DNA of 38,475 bases from Streptomyces montanisoli (GTDB lineage: Bacteria; Actinomycetota; Actinomycetes; Streptomycetales; Streptomycetaceae): the NCBI RefSeq assembly GCF_017813245.1, contig NZ_JAGIQL010000055.1, positions 1 through 38,475 on the forward strand. The letters are read 5' to 3'. Numbering within the stretch: the first letter of the stretch is position 1; every line of letters begins with the position of its first letter. This document shows, piece by piece, positions 34,261-38,475 of the stretch. The translations under genes and the position numbers were made by a program. Below the pieces are notes generated by a model. The model saw only the letters and a list, made by a program, of their open reading frames with translations. It was not told the DNA's origin and did not search any database.

Positions 34261-34303
34261 TTGACAGGAGAGGCCCGGGGCTGGAGCCTATGGCAACGTT
34301 GTC
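34261..34303 (+). promoter_or_regulatory. Promoter and LacI-type operator of the GH2 gene
   Basis: TTGACA (34261-34266), 17 bp, then GAGCCT (34284-34289, weak -10) point to a start near 34296. The operator GGCAACGTTGTC (34292-34303) covers it; read on the minus strand it is GACAACGTTGCC, one change from the perfect site before the GH92 gene. Confidence 0.65.
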
Positions 34304-34367
34304 AAAAGGGCATCGAGCCCCCGGGCCTGACGTGCTCCCGGGCTCTCCTGAATCGAACGGGCCGCAC

Positions 34368-37300
34368 ATGTCTGAGCAGTTGCCGTCGTCGCCTCTCCCC
34401 TCCCGCAGATCGATCGTCGCCTCCGGATCCGTGCTCCTCGCGGGCTTCGGCCTCGGAGTCTCACTGCCCGCTTCCGCTTACGGGGCGGCGCCGGCCGGAC
34501 GGGGCGGCCCCTCGGCCGCGCCCGGCGAACTGGCCGCCTACCGGCCGGTCTCCGTGTCGTCCACGGACTACGCGCCCACGCCCGGATCGTTCGCGGTCGA
34601 CGGGGTCAGCACGGTCGGCGTGAAGGGCACCGGGTGGCGGGCCGCCGACGGCGATCCGCAGTGGATCAGCGTCGACCTCCAGGGCCTGTGCCGGGTGGAC
34701 TCCGTGCGCCTCACGTTCGAGGCCACGGCGGACGATCCGCCCTTCACGCCCGCCGACGGCTCCAACCCGCGCAACAACACGACGGGTCAGGAGATCCTGT
34801 CGAGCTGCGCGGTGGACTTCGCGGTGGAGACGTCCCGCGACGGCCACACGTGGGCGTCGGTGTACACGACGACGTCCGGCAAGGGCGGCGTCGTCGACAT
34901 CCCTCTCGGCAAGCCCGTGACCGCCCGCTGGGTGCGGATGACGGTCCACAAGCGGTCCAACTCCAACCCGCTCGGTCTCAACGGCTTCGAGGTGTACGGC
35001 GCCGCGCACGGCCACCGCCCCGCGGCCACGGGCTGGACGGACTGGGGAACACACCACCACGACGCGCCGGAGCTGAAGGTCGCCGACGACGGCACCGTGC
35101 CGCTGGAGTCGGGGTGGACGCTGACCATGGACGACTGGGCCGGCGGCGCGGGCGCCGAACTGTCGAAGCCCTCCGTGGACACGCGCGCGTGGCTTCCCGC
35201 GACCGTCCCGGGCACGGTGCTGGCGTCGCTGGTCGAGCAGGGGCATCTGCCCGACCCGGTGGCCGGGCTGAACAATCTGCACGTGCCCGAGGCGCTGTCG
35301 CGGCACTCCTGGTGGTACCGGCGGGAGTTCACGCTGCCGCACGGTCTGCGGACCGGCTCGGGGCGTCACGTGTGGCTGGAGTTCGACGGCGTCAACCACA
35401 CGGCGGACATCTGGCTGAACGGCCGGCAGGTCGGCGACATGACGTATCCGTTCGCGCGTTCCGCTCACGACGTCACCGCGCTGCTGGCCGCCCACGGTGA
35501 GCAGGCGCTGGCGGTGAAGGTGTCGCCGATGCCGTTCCCCGGCAGCCCCGGGGACAAGGGCCCGAGCGGCGTCTCGTACGTGGACGCCGGCGCGACGATG
35601 ATGAACCGGAACTCGCCCACCTACCTGGCCTCTTCGGGCTGGGACTGGATGCCGGCCGTGCGCGACCGGGTCTCCGGCATCTGGAACCACGTGCGCCTGC
35701 GCTCCACCGGCCACGCCGTGATCGGCGATCCGCGGGTGGACACGTCACTGCCCGGCCTGCCGGACACGAGCACCGCGGAACTCACCGTGGTGGTGCCGGT
35801 GCGCAACGCCGACACATCGGACCACGCCGTCACCGTGACCGCGTCCTTCGACCGCGTGCGGGTGTCGCGCACCGTCACCGTCCCGGCGGGCGGCTCAGTC
35901 GACGTCACGTTCACGCCGGACGCGTACCGGCAGCTGCGGCTGCGCCACCCGAGGCTGTGGTGGCCCAACGGGTACGGAGAGCCCGCCCTGCACGACCTGA
36001 CGCTCACCGCCGCGGTCGGCGGGCAGGAGAGCGACCGGCGCACGACGCGCTTCGGCATACGGCAGTTCGGCTACGACTACGAGGTGCCGCTGAAGTTCGT
36101 CGCGACGGGCGACTCGTACACGCAGAGCGTGGACGTGGGCGCGCGCCGGGCCCGCTACGTTCGCGTCAAGTGCCTGACGCGGGCGAGCGGCTGGGGATTC
36201 TCCCTGTGGGGGCTTTCCGTGTTCGACAGCTCCGCGCCCGCCACGGACCTCGCCCTGCACCGCACCGCCACGTCGTCGTCGGTGGACGAGCCGGACCACC
36301 AGCCGGGCAACGCGACCGACGGCGACGCGTCGACCCGGTGGTCGTCGTCCTGGGACGACGACCAGTGGATCGAGGTCGACCTCGGCTCGGCGGTCTCCTT
36401 CGACCGTGTCGACCTGACCTGGGAGCAGGCGTACGCCAGGACCTGCGTCGTCCAGGTGTCGGCGGACGGATCGTCGTGGACGGACGCCAAGTCCGTCGAC
36501 AACACGGCGGTGCCGCTGCCCTTCAACGACGGCGACGCGAGCCTGCAGACCGTGGACTTCGCCTCGCGGACCGCGCGGTACGTCCGGCTGGCCTGCGCCG
36601 AGCGGGCCAGCAGCTGGGGCTTCTCGCTGTGGTCCCTGTCGGTGATCGACTCCTCCTCGCCCGGCACCGACCTCGCGCTGCACGCGAAGGCGGCCGCGTC
36701 GAGTGACGATCCGTCCCACCCGGCCGCGGCCGCCACGGACGGCGACGCGTCGACGCGCTGGTCCTCCACGTACGAGAACGACCAGTGGATCCGGATCGAC
36801 CTCGGGAAGGCGGTCGCCTTCGACCGGGTCACGGTCCTGTGGGAACAGGCGTACGCCAAGACGTACACCGTGCAGACCTCGGACAACGGCACCGACTGGA
36901 GCGACGCCAAGGCCGTGGACAACACGACCGACCCGCTGAAGATCAGTGTCAACGGTGTGCGGGTGTTCTGCCGGGGCGGCAACTGGGGCTGGGACGAGCT
37001 GCTGCGCCGGATGGACGCCCCGCGGATGGACGCCGCGGTGCGCATGCACCGCGACATGAACTTCACGATGATCCGCAACTGGGTCGCCAGCAGCGACCGC
37101 GAGGAGTTCTTCGCCGGTTGCGACGAGCACGGGCTGCTGGTGTGGAACGACTTCCCCAACGCCTGGGCGATGGACCCGCCCGACCACAAGGCCTACAACG
37201 ACCTGGCCCTCGACACCGTGAAGCGCTACCGCGGCCATCCGTGCGTGGTGGTGTGGTGCGGCGCGAACGAGGGCAATCCGCCTGCCGCGATCGACATCGG

Positions 37301-38456
37301 CATGCGGGAGGCCGTCCAGTCGCAGGCGCCCGGCGTGCTGTACCAGAACAACTCGGCCGGCGGGATCGTCACGGGCGGCGGCCCGTACAGCTGGACGGAG
37401 CCCGCGAACTACTACGCGCCGTCCACGTACGGCAGCGGCAGCTTCGGCTTCCACACCGAGATCGGCACGCCCGTGGTGTCGACGGCGGAGTCCGTCCGCG
37501 CCATGGTGGGTGACGAGCCGGAGTGGCCGATCGGCGGCGCCTGGTACTACCACGACTGGTCCACGAAGGGCAACCAGGCGCCCCAGACGTACGAGGCGGC
37601 GATCGAGGCGCGCCTCGGCGCGGCCGATGGGCTCGACGACTTCGCCCGCAAGGCCCAGTTCGTGAACTACGAGAACACGCGGGCGATGTTCGAGGCCTGG
37701 AACGCGAACCTCTGGAAGGACGCGAGCGGGCTGATGCTGTGGATGTCCCACCCGGCGTGGCACAGCACGGTGTGGCAGACGTACGACTACGACTTCGACG
37801 TCAACGGCACGTACTACGGGGCGAGAGCCGCCTGCGAGGCGCGGCACGTGCAGGCCGACCCGAAGGACTGGCGTGTCCTCGCGGTCAACCACACGCCGCA
37901 GGAGCTGCGCGGCGCGCGGGTGAGCGCCCGCCTCTACGACCTGACGGGACGTCAGCTGGGTGCCACACGACGGGCCGACGTGGACGTCGCTCCCGCGGCC
38001 ACGGCGGAGGCGTTCGACGTCGCGTGGACGGACGGCCTGCCGGACCTGCACCTGCTGAGGCTGACGCTCGAGGACGCACGGGGCACGGTCCTGTCGCGCA
38101 ACACGTACTGGCGCTACCGCGACCCGGCCGACATGAAGGCCCTGAACAAAACGCGGCGCGCGACGGTGTCCGCCTCGCTCGGACGGGTGCGCAAGGTCCC
38201 GGGCGACCGCCGCGAGGTGGTGGCGAGCGTGCACAACCGGGGCGCGGCCGTGGCCTCGATGGTGCGCCTGTCCCTGCTTGACGCGCACAGCGGCGACCGG
38301 GTGCTGCCGACGCTGTACGGCGACAACTACCTGTGGCTGCTGCCCGGTGAGTCCCGCACGGTCACCCTGTCGTGGCCGGCCGCCGCCCTGCGCTCCGGGC
38401 GGCCCGCGCTGCGGACGGAGGGGTACAACGCGGCCCGCGCCGTGACGCGCGGCTGA
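34368..38456 (+). CDS. Tat-exported GH2 exo-glycosidase with three discoidin (F5/8 C) regions
   Basis: This 1362-residue protein has a Tat signal (SRRSIVASG at 12-20, cleavage near ASA). An N-terminal discoidin module spans ~50-220, then the GH2 sugar-binding jelly roll ~237-445 (WYRREFTLP, WLEFDGVNHTADIWLNG, SSGWDWMPAV) and Ig-like domain ~448-572. Residues ~575-857 are two discoidin-like repeats of ~140 residues inserted before the TIM barrel, which resumes at ISVNGVRVFCRGGNWGWDE. Expected acid/base is E968 in GANEGNPP and nucleophile E1031 in HTEIGTP. The closest types are exo-beta-glucosaminidase and beta-mannosidase-like GH2. The Tat signal supports ATG 34368; an in-frame ATG at 34290 lies inside the operator. 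The gene is complete. Confidence 0.88.
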   Translation: MSEQLPSSPLPSRRSIVASGSVLLAGFGLGVSLPASAYGAAPAGRGGPSAAPGELAAYRPVSVSSTDYAPTPGSFAVDGVSTVGVKGTGWRAADGDPQWISVDLQGLCRVDSVRLTFEATADDPPFTPADGSNPRNNTTGQEILSSCAVDFAVETSRDGHTWASVYTTTSGKGGVVDIPLGKPVTARWVRMTVHKRSNSNPLGLNGFEVYGAAHGHRPAATGWTDWGTHHHDAPELKVADDGTVPLESGWTLTMDDWAGGAGAELSKPSVDTRAWLPATVPGTVLASLVEQGHLPDPVAGLNNLHVPEALSRHSWWYRREFTLPHGLRTGSGRHVWLEFDGVNHTADIWLNGRQVGDMTYPFARSAHDVTALLAAHGEQALAVKVSPMPFPGSPGDKGPSGVSYVDAGATMMNRNSPTYLASSGWDWMPAVRDRVSGIWNHVRLRSTGHAVIGDPRVDTSLPGLPDTSTAELTVVVPVRNADTSDHAVTVTASFDRVRVSRTVTVPAGGSVDVTFTPDAYRQLRLRHPRLWWPNGYGEPALHDLTLTAAVGGQESDRRTTRFGIRQFGYDYEVPLKFVATGDSYTQSVDVGARRARYVRVKCLTRASGWGFSLWGLSVFDSSAPATDLALHRTATSSSVDEPDHQPGNATDGDASTRWSSSWDDDQWIEVDLGSAVSFDRVDLTWEQAYARTCVVQVSADGSSWTDAKSVDNTAVPLPFNDGDASLQTVDFASRTARYVRLACAERASSWGFSLWSLSVIDSSSPGTDLALHAKAAASSDDPSHPAAAATDGDASTRWSSTYENDQWIRIDLGKAVAFDRVTVLWEQAYAKTYTVQTSDNGTDWSDAKAVDNTTDPLKISVNGVRVFCRGGNWGWDELLRRMDAPRMDAAVRMHRDMNFTMIRNWVASSDREEFFAGCDEHGLLVWNDFPNAWAMDPPDHKAYNDLALDTVKRYRGHPCVVVWCGANEGNPPAAIDIGMREAVQSQAPGVLYQNNSAGGIVTGGGPYSWTEPANYYAPSTYGSGSFGFHTEIGTPVVSTAESVRAMVGDEPEWPIGGAWYYHDWSTKGNQAPQTYEAAIEARLGAADGLDDFARKAQFVNYENTRAMFEAWNANLWKDASGLMLWMSHPAWHSTVWQTYDYDFDVNGTYYGARAACEARHVQADPKDWRVLAVNHTPQELRGARVSARLYDLTGRQLGATRRADVDVAPAATAEAFDVAWTDGLPDLHLLRLTLEDARGTVLSRNTYWRYRDPADMKALNKTRRATVSASLGRVRKVPGDRREVVASVHNRGAAVASMVRLSLLDAHSGDRVLPTLYGDNYLWLLPGESRTVTLSWPAAALRSGRPALRTEGYNAARAVTRG
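36120..36945 (+). repeat. Intragenic duplication of a ~420-bp discoidin module
   Basis: Text such as ARYVRV/ARYVRL, WGFSLW, TDLALH, TDGDASTRWSS and NDQWI/DDQWIEVDLG recurs 140-141 codons apart. At DNA level the block GACGGCGACGCGTCGAC is identical at 36318 and 36738. Confidence 0.85.
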
Positions 38457-38475
38457 GGCGGCACGGCGGCGGGGT

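Overview
The window is actinobacterial and almost certainly from a Streptomyces chromosome. It has very high GC, third-position G/C codon bias, frequent GTG starts and one TTG start, Tat-type signal peptides, TANNNT-type -10 boxes, and a DasR-type chitinase promoter. It reads as an accessory, nutrient-scavenging stretch. I saw no rRNA, tRNA, transposase, phage genes or CRISPR array. All functional calls come from motif reading; no search was run.

Left part (1-7025): the 3' end of a PucR-type regulator faces a five-gene branched-chain-amino-acid-type ABC operon (lipoprotein, two ATPases, two permeases, all overlapping or nearly so, minus strand). Divergent from it are the two subunits of a class I (3-oxoacid) CoA-transferase. 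Together they look like uptake plus CoA activation of an organic or keto acid.

Middle part (7026-22757): a 1386-residue secreted GH35 beta-galactosidase; a frameshifted FG-GAP remnant; a Tat-exported CpdB/UshA-like nucleotidase; an orphan condensation-domain protein; a GH92 alpha-mannosidase; a deazaflavin-type nitroreductase-family protein; a DksA/TraR zinc-finger protein; an aldo/keto reductase; and a Tat-exported six-hairpin glycosidase.

Right part (22758-38475): a GNAT acetyltransferase, a DUF574-type methyltransferase, a TPP riboswitch with an NCS1 (CytX-like) permease, a PaaI-like thioesterase with its own palindromic operator, a 525-residue protein with an AGN-type leader motif typical of extracellular contractile injection system (eCIS) cargo, a GH18 chitinase under a DasR-like element, a ROK regulator, a sugar-porter/Gfo-Idh-MocA gene pair, and a 1362-residue GH2 enzyme with discoidin modules inserted inside its catalytic region.

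How they fit together: three scattered glycosidase genes (GH92, six-hairpin GH, GH2) carry the same operator, GACAACGTTGTC or one change from it, at or just after the inferred transcription start, each behind a TTGACA -35 box. This suggests one LacI-family-controlled, mannoside/N-glycan-like foraging regulon spread across about 20 kb. Chitin use is wired separately through DasR, and thiamine-precursor uptake through the riboswitch. The least explained gene is the putative eCIS cargo at 26605-28182.
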